A DNA stretch of 64,000 bases from Amphibalanus amphitrite (Eukaryota > Arthropoda > Thecostraca > Balanomorpha > Balanidae), in contig NW_024881986.1 in assembly GCF_019059575.1 (NCBI RefSeq), positions 159,501-223,500 on the forward strand. The letters run 5' to 3'. Position numbers and translations under genes: made by a program. The notes beneath the pieces were generated by a model. That model did not search any database and was not told where the DNA came from. It worked only from the letters and a program-made list of their open reading frames with translations. This document shows positions 1-9,612 of the stretch, one piece after another. The first letter of the stretch is position 1; each line of letters begins with the position of its first letter.

Positions 1-1337
1 TCATTGGAATGCTTCGCTAATACAATATACATACATACATACAATCTTCAGCATAAGTTTTCGGCTGGAGACGTGACTTGACAGGCCTCAGCTTTAGAAA
101 CATCCTCAGGTACCGATGGATTGTCGACTTGCGAGACTGGGTTACCGCTGGCAGTCAGCCTCTTTGCCAGTTTCCTTTTGGATTCGCTTTTCTTTGGCAC
201 TGCGCTTCGCGATAACGATTTCCGCTACTTGGCTGACGGAACTCTTCCTACGGCGACCCGGCTTGTTCTCAAGCATCTGTCCGCCTCTATTGCGTGACAA
301 CCAGCGCCAAATCGTGCGGCGACTCACGTCCAGTGCCTCGGCGACCTGGCCGTGGGTCATGCCACCGGCAACCAGACTTGTGCCTCAACCAAAAATCAAG
401 ATCCAAGATCCGAAAGATCCCACACAATTTCAGAATTTCAGGAACCAAGATCCCCAAGATCCCACGCAAAATCAAATTGCAAGATCCAAGATCCCCAGGA
501 TCCCACGCAAAGTCAAAACTTCAGGGTCTAAGATCCGCAAGATCCCCCGCAAGATCAGACTTCCAGGATCCAAGATCCCCAAGATCCCAAGCAATATCAA
601 AATTGTAGGATCCAAGATCCCGAAGATCCAACGCACAATCACAATTTTAGGATGATTGAACTGTTATTTGCAACTGCAGACTGCAGCTGACTCAGTTCTG
701 GCCCTGGAGAAGCACTAAATGGACATGTACGAGTACATATGCTAGAGATGTAAATTTCAGAATTTCTTATGTTTAATAGTACGGCCCACAAAGCCTAAGT
801 TGTGTTTATGCTGATATACACTTTGAAACATTGAGCACCTCAGTTAGTAGAGTATGTCTTCCTTCCAGTATAAAGTGAGTTTAACAGTTTTACACATGCT
901 AATATTTTGCACATTGGTTTTCCTGGCTAGATATTCATCCTCAGGAGATTTGAATTTGCTAGCACTAGATAGGTTTGGTAGGCATTTAATCACGGTAGAC
1001 TGATGTGTGAAATATTCCTGTTTAAAACCAGGATCCAAGATCCCCAGGATCCCTCGATAAATCCAAAACCAGGATCCAAGATCCCCAAGGTCCCTCGATA
1101 AAATCAAAAGTCAGGATCCAAGCTCCCCAGGATCCCTCAACAAAATGATGACCAGAGTCCTGGATCCCCAGGATCCCTCGGCAAAACCTAAAGTGCTGTA
1201 TCCAAGATCCCTCAAGATCCCAGATCTTGGATCTTGCAGATCCTGGATCTCGGATCTTTTTGGGATCTTGGCACAAGTCTGCCGGCAACAATGCCTACAG
1301 CCTCGCTGCGGGTCGATATGCTCTGCTGCTTTGCCAT
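1..1337 (-). pseudogene. Tc1-like transposase N-terminal remnant, split by a hAT element
   Basis: Reading minus, an ATG at 1337 opens MAKQQSISTRSEAVGIV, stops at the hAT element 373-1281 and resumes at about 372 with AGGMTHGQVAEALDVSRR. This is the helix-turn-helix DNA-binding start of Tc1/mariner transposases, and the following RNRGGQ and RRRK stretch fits the family. Downstream the frame shifts near 180 (a KRKLAKRLTASGNPVS-like stretch) and again near 130 (KSTIHRYLR-like), so the gene is dead apart from the insertion. The catalytic DDE domain would lie beyond base 1. Family assignment is by recognised motifs; the exact clade is not known. Confidence 0.75.
373..1281. mobile_element. hAT-type element made of GATCC-rich repeats, inside Tc1 transposase
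   Basis: The ends are inverted (CAGACTTGTGCC at 373 and GGCACAAGTCTG ending at 1281) and are flanked by a perfect 8-bp duplication CCGGCAAC (365-372 and 1282-1289), the size typical of hAT transposons. The flanks are two halves of one Tc1 transposase reading frame, which confirms the boundaries. Internally, 385-650 and 1025-1260 are imperfect arrays of AAGATCCCCAAGATCC-like units; the middle is ordinary sequence with no coding potential. Non-autonomous. Confidence 0.85.
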
Positions 1338-1494
1338 CCTGGACACCTGGTATGCGCGCGTCGGGTACTTCCCCGGAAATGACATCTGTTCACCTCCTGA
1401 CCGGTCAGGGTCTCAAAAGTCGAAGGTCACGTGATTAGATTAGATGATAACCAATGCGGTTTGAGAGCCAGTACCGGCGAAATTATATTCAAAT

Positions 1495-2578
1495 CATGGA
1501 TGCGGAGCCGTGGAAATTTCAGACGCCTCCGGCTCCGGCTGCGGCTCCAGAGAAAAAAAATCGGCCCCGGCTCCGGCTCCGGCTCCGGGTGAAATGTCAT
1601 GGCGACTCCGGCTCCGGCTCCGATTAAAATGGTCCGGCTCCGGCGGCTCCGGCTCCGGCGGCTCCGGCTCCTACTCAGTATATCCCCTATGCGATCAATT
1701 AACCCGGCGGCCGCTGGGCCTCCGCGCCACCCGCCAGTCGCGCTGCTGGGGGGGGGGGGGCATATAGTTGCCCCCCCTTTACTTCTCCGAGGATATCGTC
1801 GCAACGCGAAGAGATAGAGAAATGAAACTTTGCACACATATTCCTGACTACCTAGCAAAGGTTGTGTCCAAATTTGGTGTCGATTTTATTTGAAATGACG
1901 TCACAGTGACGTCAGAAGCCCAATCGTAGATTGGCTTCCCTTAGTTTCCTCACGATATATCCGACATATGAGACCGAGAATATAGGATCGATAACTGGTC
2001 AGGATATAGTTGACAGTGTACTTAGATGTGTCAGAATGACAGCAGGTGCTGTTTACTTCATTTACCGCCGCGTTTCATGCTCAGCGACATCAGAAACCGC
2101 GCCGTATTGGAAAACGACAAAACTTTATGACGTCACTGTGACGTCATCTTAAGCGCTACAACCACCAAACGTTCTTCAAATATGGCCTAGGTATTCATTT
2201 GAAGCTATGCCAAGTTTCAGCTTCGTATCTTATCCGGTTTCGGAGATGTTGCACCAAACCCCCCAACGCTCGTGGGTTAAATACGGGTGGAAAAAAAGGG
2301 CGATGGGATTGGTACACTTTGCTTCTGTATTTGCATAACAAGGCTATTTTGCATCGGTATTACACGTTTTACTGCCCTTGCATATACCGTCAAATCGAAC
2401 TAGGTCAATATTTTTTCCTCTTCAAAAAAAGGAGCCGGAGTCGCCCCCTTTTTTGACGGCTCCGGTTCCGGCTCCGGCTCCGGGCTATATTGTTTCACGG
2501 CTCCGACTCCGGCTCCGGGCAAAATATGCCGGCTCCGCCGGCTCCGGCTCCAGCTCCGGCTTCGGCTCCGCATCCCTG
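1495..2578. mobile_element. hAT-type element built of GGCTCC hexamer arrays
   Basis: An 8-bp duplication ATTCAAAT (1487-1494 and 2579-2586) flanks inverted ends CATGGATGCGGAGCC and GGCTCCGCATCCCTG. Both arms (about 1515-1670 and 2447-2575) are nearly pure GGCTCC arrays in the same hexamer as the terminal repeat. A TA-flanked element (1699-2280) sits between the arms. No transposase is encoded. hAT assignment rests on the 8-bp duplication and the CAGGG-like end. Confidence 0.85.
1699..2280. mobile_element. TA-flanked element, 0.58 kb, nested in hAT element
   Basis: Bounded by TTAACCCGGCGGCCG on the left and CGCTCGTGGGTTAA on the right. A long G run followed by a C run lies inside the left end (1748-1776). 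The interior holds several TGACGTCA palindromes but no AGGTCA array. It belongs by its ends to the ACCCGCGC-type group repeated through the window. Both flanks are GGCTCC hAT sequence, so it inserted after that element. Confidence 0.7.
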
Positions 2579-2676
2579 ATTCAAATTGCGCCAAAGCAGG
2601 CAAAATCAAGACTGTGGGAAGGTGTGACATCAATTTTGGGACACACTGTAGATAGACTGTAATAGGCCCAGAGATA

Positions 2677-3591
2677 ACCCGCCAGTTGCTGGGGGGGCGT
2701 TAAACGCCCCCACTTTTTTCGCCGGGCCATAGCATAAAAACGGCGCGCCGCAGGCGCGCCAAATTTTGGGTACCTGTAGGGAATTGATTGAAGTTTATTG
2801 TGCCAAAGTTTCAAAAAAATCGATCAGAAAATTTTTGAGATATCGAGGTTTTAGTGACGTTATGATTTCTGAGTTTTCGACCAAAAACGGCATATGTTCA
2901 AAAAATCATATAAAATCACAGAATAGACATACAGACATGCCGTAAACGCCATTAGACTGCAAATACCATGCACAATCAGATGGCTATCTTCGATTATTGA
3001 TTATCGTTCCGCATTTTCCAAAATCTTGAACTGAATCTTGGCAATTTCTCGTGACTTCTTCACGACCATGATACATGCATTTCTTAAATTGAACTTTTTG
3101 AGCCAAACACGTACACATATGATAAAATGAATGTCACCATCGTGTTCTACGCCCCAAATTACCCATAAAACATGTGTCACAGGCTGCGAATATCAGTTTT
3201 GATTTTCGGGGATATGTGCTTACCCGGTTGACCTGACCTTGACCCTGACCTATGCTTGACTGACCCCTACATGAAGCTGACACTCTTGTAGGCCTTATAT
3301 GATGGATTGTGCACCGTTTTGACAGAGTTTATGACGAGAGGCGCCCATTGCGAAGTCCTGAAATCCATGCTACTGAAAGCCCGATTTCAGGTGTTTGACC
3401 TGACCTTGACCCGACCTGTGACCTCAAAATTCAACTTTAAAGTACTCATCTGAAGCGTCTCGTCGCGTTCTTTCGTTTGCCGCCTCGTGCGTTTCGCTGC
3501 GCCTATTGGTTCTCGAGTTATCGGCTGGGGGCGTTTAACGCCCCCCCCCCAGCAAACGGTGATTGGCGAAATACCCCAGCAACTGCCGGGA
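2677..3591. mobile_element. TA-flanked element with CGTTAAACG palindrome, 0.9 kb
   Basis: TA at 2675-2676 and 3592-3593 bounds an element with ACCCGCCAGTTGCTGG and CCAGCAACTGCCGGGA ends. Inside each end is a palindrome centred on CGTTAAACG between G and C runs (2693-2711 and 3532-3551). The interior carries GGTCA repeats (TGACCTTGACC near 3230-3260 and 3400-3425). A second copy, opened by a Tc1-like element, is at 34493-40040. Flanks match the F-box gene intron near 51070, where ATCCCAGCGATAACCGTATCC is uninterrupted. Non-coding. Confidence 0.85.
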
Positions 3592-3593
3592 TA

Positions 3594-3730
3594 ACGTATC
3601 CGATAGTCGAGGTATATCAATACGGGCACAGGGACATTGAAAATGGAAAGAAACACGTAACAGAAGAAAAGCCATCCACCGACAGATAATTTGATAGGTA
3701 CGGGATACGGATGATTCAATTTAATATGAA
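3594..3730 (+). pseudogene. Relic of F-box/LRR gene intron 6
   Basis: The sequence AACGTATCCGATAGTCGAGG onward, with GGGCACAGGGACATTGAAAATG and the CATCCACCGACAGA block, matches intron 6 of the F-box/LRR gene (about 29650-29770 in copy 1 and 51060-51190 in copy 2). The match resumes on the far side of the TA element at about 2630-2676. No exon is preserved, so this is a displaced or decayed piece of a further gene copy, 12 kb ahead of the array. Confidence 0.6.
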
Positions 3731-3746
3731 CAGAGAGAGAGAGAGA

Positions 3747-3825
<79 letters not shown>

Positions 3826-3836
3826 GGAGAGAGAGG
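3731..3836. repeat. (GA)n microsatellite
   Basis: About 105 bp of almost pure GA dinucleotide with a few GGGA interruptions. A C run follows at 3888-3900. It creates low-complexity open frames that are not genes. Confidence 0.95.
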
Positions 3837-3839
3837 GCT

Positions 3840-4831
3840 AATGTTAAAATGCCCAAATCTATGGGGGCACTGTACCCTGGTGCCACCCCCCCCCCCCCCC
3901 TGTTCCGCCACCTATGGACAGATGTTAGGAAATCAAACCTGGAAGCCAAATAGGTCAGTTTTGTTAAAAATAATTCAGCAATCCACTTCTGCCAGGTATG
4001 AAATCCCAATCCAGAATGTTCGTATGAGCTATTAGTATGTGCAACACATTTTCGATTTAGTAAGAATAGCAACCAACCTCTAATACTTTCCTAATAAAAT
4101 TACAAGTTCAAAAATGGCATCAACTTCTTCAGATTACCTTCTTATGGCATCGTGCCAACTGCCAAGGCCATCGTGCCACGTGTGGTGCCATGCTGTGCTT
4201 TCGTTATGAGAGAGCCTAAAAAAAAAGACAAACGAAATTCACAGCTCACGTTTTGGTAATATTGTTTTATTACGTCATTATCGTTTGACCAATGAAAAAT
4301 CTTAATTTGACTAAAACCGTAATGATTCCAAAAGATTCCCCGTGATAGGCCCTTCAAACTGATGACGTAAGATATTGTGATTCTTTTGAAAAGTGAATAA
4401 AATAAAGATGCAAGGTGCACACCCGGCTCAGGGCCATGTAATACTGTTTCAGCTTACGTTTACGTCATTAAATTCAACGCTACAAAGATGATATTCACTA
4501 ACAATCGTATCGTAAAATTATGTGAGGCAGAAAAAATGAACATTCTCTTGAAAAAAAACTCCAGACTTTTGATTTCCAGTATGATTTTTTATTTATTTTC
4601 ATTATACTCGAAGGTAGAACGCTTAGCTCATTGCTTATTTGAAATGACGTCACGAGTTCTATTTAGGTACTGAATAATCATTTTACGGTAAATATCCAAG
4701 GCCATTATAATTGATATTCAAGCTTGTGCTATTTAACAGAAAGTACAAGCTCACATGCATAAACACATTAACCACATGTACCCATACGAACCGCCGGTGC
4801 CGCTCAGAGCCTGTGCTCCCTGGCGCGGCGG
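3840..4831. other. No gene seen; AT-rich spacer
   Basis: I see no exon, transposon end or RNA gene here. On the minus strand this is downstream of the deubiquitinase stop codon. Two AATAAA-like hexamers occur on that strand (near 4265 and 4590) but no clear poly(A) tract marks a retrotransposon 3' end. Confidence 0.5.
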
Positions 4832-7126
4832 TTACAGCGCCCCGCCGGCTCCCTCTGCGCTGACCACTTGGTTATATAGGTCTTTGTGGAGGTAGAAGAA
4901 TATGTAGCCGTTTCTCTGGTGTCCGTCGCCCATAATGTCGGCCTCGTCGACACAGCTGACTCGGCTATCGTTATAGTGGTACCAACGGTCCCTGCCGACG
5001 CTGTTGACGTCCGACACGTAGTGTCCGGAGTGCGTGGCGCCGCCGTAGTGGCTGACGACGCCCACCAGCCGGTAGGTAAAGTCGCCGGCCAGGTCCACTG
5101 AGCAGAGAGACTGGCCGTCTTCCACGCAGAAATCCGAGATATGTGCCTTCTCCGAGGTGTCGGCCGGCGCTCCCTTCCCCAGCGACCTCACGATGGCTTC
5201 CTGGAGCTCGCCATCTTCGTCCTCGCGGGTCCGCGCCGGTTTGGACTCGGAGTCAGCGTCCAGCACCACCAGCTCATCCTGCGCTGGCGGCGGCGGCGGC
5301 AGCGGCTCGGCACCGGTCGCCGGTGAAGAGGGACGCGCCGGCGCTGCGGTTCCGGCCGACACCGGCGATCCGGCGGCGGCGGACTCCGGCGGGCCGGCGC
5401 TGGCGGTCGGCACTGATGACGGTCCACAGGCGGCGGGCGGCGGCGACGGACCCGACCTGGGCGCCTCAGACTCCTCGAAGTCGGAGAGGGTGCACAGGGA
5501 AGGCTTCCTGCACTTCCACTCGGGAGGCCGGGTGACGTCATCCGCGACATATTCGTTCAGTGAAAGGAACTTGGGAATGCCGACATTGGCGCGGATTTTC
5601 TTCGATTCCTCCCCAAGGAAGACGTACCGGTTGAGCTGTAGTATCAGCGTCCTGGGCAGCTGGCTGATTTTGGTGGTGACGCGGCACTCATCATGCTGGC
5701 AGTGCTGACAGAGCCGCTCGCGCCGGTCAGGCCGCATGCACATTCGCAGTGCGTCCTGCAGCGTGGGCGTCTCATTGCCCTGGCGGCGCGGCACTCTGAC
5801 AAACCAGCATATGTTTTCTTGCCGCTTCAGCGCCGTTTCATGACACTTGGTGCACATGTAGCTCTCGACGATCTGGTACTGAAAGTTGTCTCGCACCGGG
5901 TTGTCGGTCGGTCGCCGCGCGTCGATCTCTTCCTTCATAGTGTCTAGCAGGCGCAGCAAGAACTCATTGGCGTCCTGCATCTCGGTACCTCTGAACGCCG
6001 GGTCGATGTCGGCGAACACGTCGCGCAGATCGTTGAGATGGCTGGAGACTGATTTGCTGAGTGCCTTCTGGCGCAGCACCATCAGTTTGGCGACGGCACG
6101 CAGCGTGCGGCACTGGCCGCTCTCGTCCAGGCCCGAGATCAGGGAAATCATCTCACTGAGGAACGGTCGCAGGCCCAGCAGTGACTGCAGGGTGGCGTTC
6201 TGATAGCAGGAGTTCCCGTAGTTGGGTAGGCCGATATACAAAGGGTCCTTGCCATCATTGTCGGAGTCGAGCGGCCGGATGGCCGGGACTAGCTGCAGGC
6301 CGCGGCTGGCCGCCTGCGCCTTGCCACAGTGCAGCTGCGGGTTCTTGTCGCCCTCGCCGGACTTGCGCAGCGACGGCGGCGGCCGCATCTGTGGACTGGC
6401 GGCGGACAGCGAGCCGCCGGCTTCGGCCGAGTCACCGTAGAACCGGCGCGGGCCGACGCCAGCCACCTGCAGCAGCTTCGTGTTCTCCCTGTCAGCGCGG
6501 TCCGGGCAGCTGGGCGCCCGCTCCTTCGAGCGCGACAGTCGCGAACCCTTGGCCTCGGACGGGTGCATGGTCCCCAATGTAGATCCACCTTGGCTCGACT
6601 TTGAGAGGGAATGACTTGAGTCGACGTCAGATGCCTGCCTTCCGGCGTTTTCATCGCTATCTGGTTCTTGGCTGCATGGTGACGACTCAGCAGTGCAGGA
6701 AGGCTGCGCATGGACTCGTCGAAGCGTTGACGTGTCGTCAGCTGCTGCCAGTCGCACAGCAGCCGCGTTGCCACGTGCCACTGCCACCGATATGCGCTGC
6801 ATTAAGTGTTCCATGTCTCGCCGATCGCCGGTTGTCTGAACGATCCGCTGACCGAGTTCTCTTAAGAAGTGAAGACTATCAGTGCCAAAAGCACCAGATG
6901 TCTCGACGGCGACTGTTTGGAACAGGTACCGCCGACTTAAGTCAGCGTAGCGTCGACGTTTGCGTCCTTCGGCAGCAGTGGCTGCGGCACTCGCGCGCGA
7001 TGCGCATGCGGATACTGAGGAGGCACTGAAAGTGTCGACGCACGTTGCATCCCAAATGAGGCATTTCCCCTCTGAGTAAGGGAAGGTTGTGATGCCATCG
7101 GGACGGCGTCCGTCGCCGCGATCCAA
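4832..7126 (-). CDS. Retroelement endonuclease C-terminus fused to USP37-like ubiquitin protease
   Basis: A 764-codon frame; the first codon used here is TTG and the frame is open further upstream, so this is a continuation of the retroelement rather than a true start. Residues 1-125 hold the restriction-like endonuclease (RRPDG at 7-11, WDATCVDTF at 25-33) and the conserved tail ending RGNAA. Residues 126-295 are a Ser/Arg-rich linker. Residues 296-764 are a peptidase C19 domain closest to USP37/26/29: Cys box NYGNSCYQN (Cys307), MQDANEFL (383-390), zinc pairs CTKC (425) and CQHC (473), LILQLNRY, His box ATHSGHYVSD (His702) and YHYNDSR (Asn719/Asp720). A UIM-like helix (EDGELQEAIVRSLG) lies in the Pro-rich insert. 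All catalytic positions are present. USP genes normally have many introns and this has none, which suggests an RNA-derived copy. Expression is unknown. Confidence 0.85.
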   Translation of the reverse strand: MDRGDGRRPDGITTFPYSEGKCLIWDATCVDTFSASSVSACASRASAAATAAEGRKRRRYADLSRRYLFQTVAVETSGAFGTDSLHFLRELGQRIVQTTGDRRDMEHLMQRISVAVARGNAAAVRLAAADDTSTLRRVHAQPSCTAESSPCSQEPDSDENAGRQASDVDSSHSLSKSSQGGSTLGTMHPSEAKGSRLSRSKERAPSCPDRADRENTKLLQVAGVGPRRFYGDSAEAGGSLSAASPQMRPPPSLRKSGEGDKNPQLHCGKAQAASRGLQLVPAIRPLDSDNDGKDPLYIGLPNYGNSCYQNATLQSLLGLRPFLSEMISLISGLDESGQCRTLRAVAKLMVLRQKALSKSVSSHLNDLRDVFADIDPAFRGTEMQDANEFLLRLLDTMKEEIDARRPTDNPVRDNFQYQIVESYMCTKCHETALKRQENICWFVRVPRRQGNETPTLQDALRMCMRPDRRERLCQHCQHDECRVTTKISQLPRTLILQLNRYVFLGEESKKIRANVGIPKFLSLNEYVADDVTRPPEWKCRKPSLCTLSDFEESEAPRSGPSPPPAACGPSSVPTASAGPPESAAAGSPVSAGTAAPARPSSPATGAEPLPPPPPAQDELVVLDADSESKPARTREDEDGELQEAIVRSLGKGAPADTSEKAHISDFCVEDGQSLCSVDLAGDFTYRLVGVVSHYGGATHSGHYVSDVNSVGRDRWYHYNDSRVSCVDEADIMGDGHQRNGYIFFYLHKDLYNQVVSAEGAGGAL

Positions 7127-7221
7127 GCCGGCAGGTTCTAGGACTGCTGGAAGGCCGGCGGCAGCGAGGCCACGTTTGATAATGTTATTGAGCTCTGCGT
7201 GGCGGGGTAGTCGACCGGCGC

Positions 7222-9612
7222 TTAACTGGCAGCTGAGACCGTGCAGACCACGCTCATCAATGTCGGCCCCGCCCCGCAGCGGCAGCGATGGGGAGCGCAG
7301 AGCTCAGCGCCAATCCGCAGAGCGATTGCTGTCCGCAAGGTGTCAGGCTCAATCAGGGTGCCTACACTTGGTGACGGGTAGGCGTTGAGCCAGGCGCCTG
7401 AGTGTGGCTGTCCGGCGGCTCGGAGCCTAGCTTGGCACACCTTATCGGTGCTGCTGTCTAGCAGGTGCGTGCTGATAGACTTGGCCTCTGAGCGGTCCCA
7501 TTCGCGTTGAAGGTGCCGCTTTTCGTCGTCTGGCGGTGTTAGACCGGTGCGGTTTTGCCACTCACTGATCAGACGCCGTGTGGTCTCGTTGAAGTCAGCT
7601 GAGGTAGTTTCATTGATGGCTGCCACCATGGCCGCAGATGCGACATGCGATGCCAGGTGAGCGGGGAGGGCTAGATCGGAGGTCATCCTCACACCAAGCC
7701 CGCCAAGACTGACAGGCAGTGTGGCCTGTCGCCAGGCGTCGTCGCGCAGCTGAACGTTGGTGATCGCCTCTAGACCCTTCCTCACGACCTCGTCGATCCC
7801 AGAAAGCAAGTCAATGTGTCTGTGGGCTGGGGAACTTCTCAAAAGGTAGAGTAGGCGAGGCATAGAGACATAGTTCTTAAGCAAGAAGAAGGATTGGTGG
7901 GGCTCTTCCATGCTTCTGAGACGCCGTACTAGTTTCTCAATCTCCTGCTTGCCGAGTAGGAGTCTGTGTCGTGTTTGAGAGTCATTCATTGGTGCGCCGA
8001 GCAGTTCCAGGTCATCCAGGCAGACTTCATGAGCGTCAGGGAGGATGCCGTGCAAATCCTCCAAGATGTTCTGTTTTTGCTGGGCCCCTTGCTTTCCCAG
8101 GAAGGTGCATTCGCATTTCGCACCGTTGAAGCGCAGGCCAGCCTTCTCAAAGTTCTCTTTGACGCGCTCAATGCTGGCGAGCACTTTTGGCAGCGGACCA
8201 GCCAGAGTGCCGTCGTCCAAGTACCAGACGTTGATGTCTGCATCTGCTGCTTTGGTGGCGGTGTCTATGGCCAGCGAGAACAGCAAAGAGCTGAGAGGGT
8301 CTCCTTGCTGGATGCCGGTTTTAGACAGCACTTGGCTCTCTCCGATGAACAGGGGAGCAGATTGGCTGTACCCTTGCCATACGAGAGAATAGATGTCAGG
8401 TGCTCTTGCTCTCACTGCCTCCAGCATGCTGTCTCTGCGCACTGAGTTAAAGGCATTTGAGACATCCAGCTTCACGAGTATCCTGTCTTCGCTGGGTTCC
8501 GACTGCTGGATGTATGTTCGAACAGCATGGACTGCCGCCTCACATCCATTTCTTGTGGCCACGCCCAGTTGCACGGGCCTCAGTTCGGCCCCGATTCGTC
8601 CGGAGACTGAGTGCGCAGCTACTTTTGCAGTGATGCGGCGGTACACGCTTCCGACGGCAATGGGTCTAAGGCCGCCGTCCTTCTTACGCAGAGCGATCAG
8701 AGAGGCGCCGAAGAATGCTGGCAAGACAAACTCAGGAAGGCGGCCACATAACGCCAGATTGACGAGAGCCGTCAAAGCTGTGAGAAGGCGTGCTCCGGCT
8801 TCGGCAGTTGTTCTGGAGATCAGAGATCGCAGGTGAGCGGGTCGGACTCCGTCTAGTCCAGCGCTCGAGCTCGGTGGAAATGAGTTGATGGCCTTCAGGA
8901 CGTCTGCTTCAGTAGCTGTTAGCGATGCTGTGCCCTCGTCGGGCGGTGAGACAGGGCGGATATCTTCGGGTGGTTCCGGGTGTTTCTCTTGCATCTTGCT
9001 AATGACATCATCTGTTGGGACCGCAAAAGAATCGTCCGAGGCCAGGAGGCGCAGAGCACCGCGGAGGTCGCCGTCTGTTATCTTCTCTGAGACGCGGCGC
9101 AATAGTGCCATGGTGCTAGGTGGGCGATTTCTTTTGTTCTGAGCTGTCCTTTTACTTGCATGGCGAGGTGGGTTGAAATCATCTTGAGACAAGTTATTAC
9201 GAACTTGAGTGGCTAATGATAGCCTCTTCTTGCTGCCCTTGTTGTCACGGATGGTAAGCGCCAAGTAACCAAAACGCATTAGCTTACGCCATGCGAGGTC
9301 GGTACCCTGGGTTACGGCATCGTTGATGCAATGGGCTAACGCGTCAGCCACAGCGATGCGTGCCCCTTTGGGGATGAAGGGTAAGAGTCGGCATCGCTGC
9401 TTCAGAGAGGCTATCTCGTTGGCAATGTCACTGGTTGGAGGGTCATTCGCTGCAGAGTTCGAACAGCCGTCTCCGAATCGGCAGGATGTGCAGCGTTTGT
9501 TCTGTTTCGCGCATCTGCATGTTTTGCAAGGATTTGTAACGCATTTGCAGCAGCGAGGAGTGTGGCTAACTTGTGTATCTAACGATTCATTCTGAGACGA
9601 GGAGCTGTTCAT
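7222..9612 (-). CDS. R2-like retrotransposon reverse transcriptase
   Basis: 796 codons from an ATG at 9612. Residues 21-50 form a Cys-rich, CXC-like cluster (CCKCVTNPCKTCRCAK...CTSC) where R2-type proteins carry DNA-binding fingers. The reverse transcriptase core spans about 230-560: LRPIAVGSVYRRI (315-327), LVKLDVSNAFNSV with the first catalytic Asp (383), GIQQGDPLSSLLFSLAI (433-449) and WYLDDG with the YLDD pair (464-467). The C-terminus enters the Cys/His knuckle (HRCRCG) and is then cut off by a single-base frameshift; the missing remainder continues in the adjoining frame. No apurinic endonuclease is present, as expected for an RLE clade. It is unbroken to that point, so the copy is fairly young. 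Confidence 0.9.
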   Translation of the reverse strand: MNSSSSQNESLDTQVSHTPRCCKCVTNPCKTCRCAKQNKRCTSCRFGDGCSNSAANDPPTSDIANEIASLKQRCRLLPFIPKGARIAVADALAHCINDAVTQGTDLAWRKLMRFGYLALTIRDNKGSKKRLSLATQVRNNLSQDDFNPPRHASKRTAQNKRNRPPSTMALLRRVSEKITDGDLRGALRLLASDDSFAVPTDDVISKMQEKHPEPPEDIRPVSPPDEGTASLTATEADVLKAINSFPPSSSAGLDGVRPAHLRSLISRTTAEAGARLLTALTALVNLALCGRLPEFVLPAFFGASLIALRKKDGGLRPIAVGSVYRRITAKVAAHSVSGRIGAELRPVQLGVATRNGCEAAVHAVRTYIQQSEPSEDRILVKLDVSNAFNSVRRDSMLEAVRARAPDIYSLVWQGYSQSAPLFIGESQVLSKTGIQQGDPLSSLLFSLAIDTATKAADADINVWYLDDGTLAGPLPKVLASIERVKENFEKAGLRFNGAKCECTFLGKQGAQQKQNILEDLHGILPDAHEVCLDDLELLGAPMNDSQTRHRLLLGKQEIEKLVRRLRSMEEPHQSFFLLKNYVSMPRLLYLLRSSPAHRHIDLLSGIDEVVRKGLEAITNVQLRDDAWRQATLPVSLGGLGVRMTSDLALPAHLASHVASAAMVAAINETTSADFNETTRRLISEWQNRTGLTPPDDEKRHLQREWDRSEAKSISTHLLDSSTDKVCQARLRAAGQPHSGAWLNAYPSPSVGTLIEPDTLRTAIALRIGAELCAPHRCRCGAGPTLMSVVCTVSAAS

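Larger units (their letters stand above)
4832..9612 (-). mobile_element. R2-like (RLE) non-LTR retrotransposon ending in a deubiquitinase
   Basis: Read on the minus strand the order is Cys-rich motif, reverse transcriptase, Cys/His knuckle, PD...D endonuclease, linker, ubiquitin-specific protease. The first reading frame (7222-9612) ends at 7222. The second is open without interruption from before 7260 to 4832. One single-base shift near 7268 separates them, inside the Cys/His knuckle: RCRCG is in the first frame, and ERGLHGLSC follows in the second. No stop codon separates the endonuclease from the protease. I could not identify a 3' tail or target duplication, so the element boundaries are those of the coding region. 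Confidence 0.7.

Noticed and set aside
1510-1767. Open frames of Ala-Pro or Gly-Ser repeats in GGCTCC arrays
   Set aside because: These are open on several frames of a hexamer array inside a hAT element, with no start context, splice sites or conservation.
3387-4072. Leu-Ser and Glu-Arg repeat proteins across the GA tract
   Set aside because: Product of the (GA)n microsatellite read in different frames.
5143-6582. Plus-strand Arg/Pro/Ala-rich frames over the USP domain
   Set aside because: GC-rich antisense shadows of the protease coding sequence.
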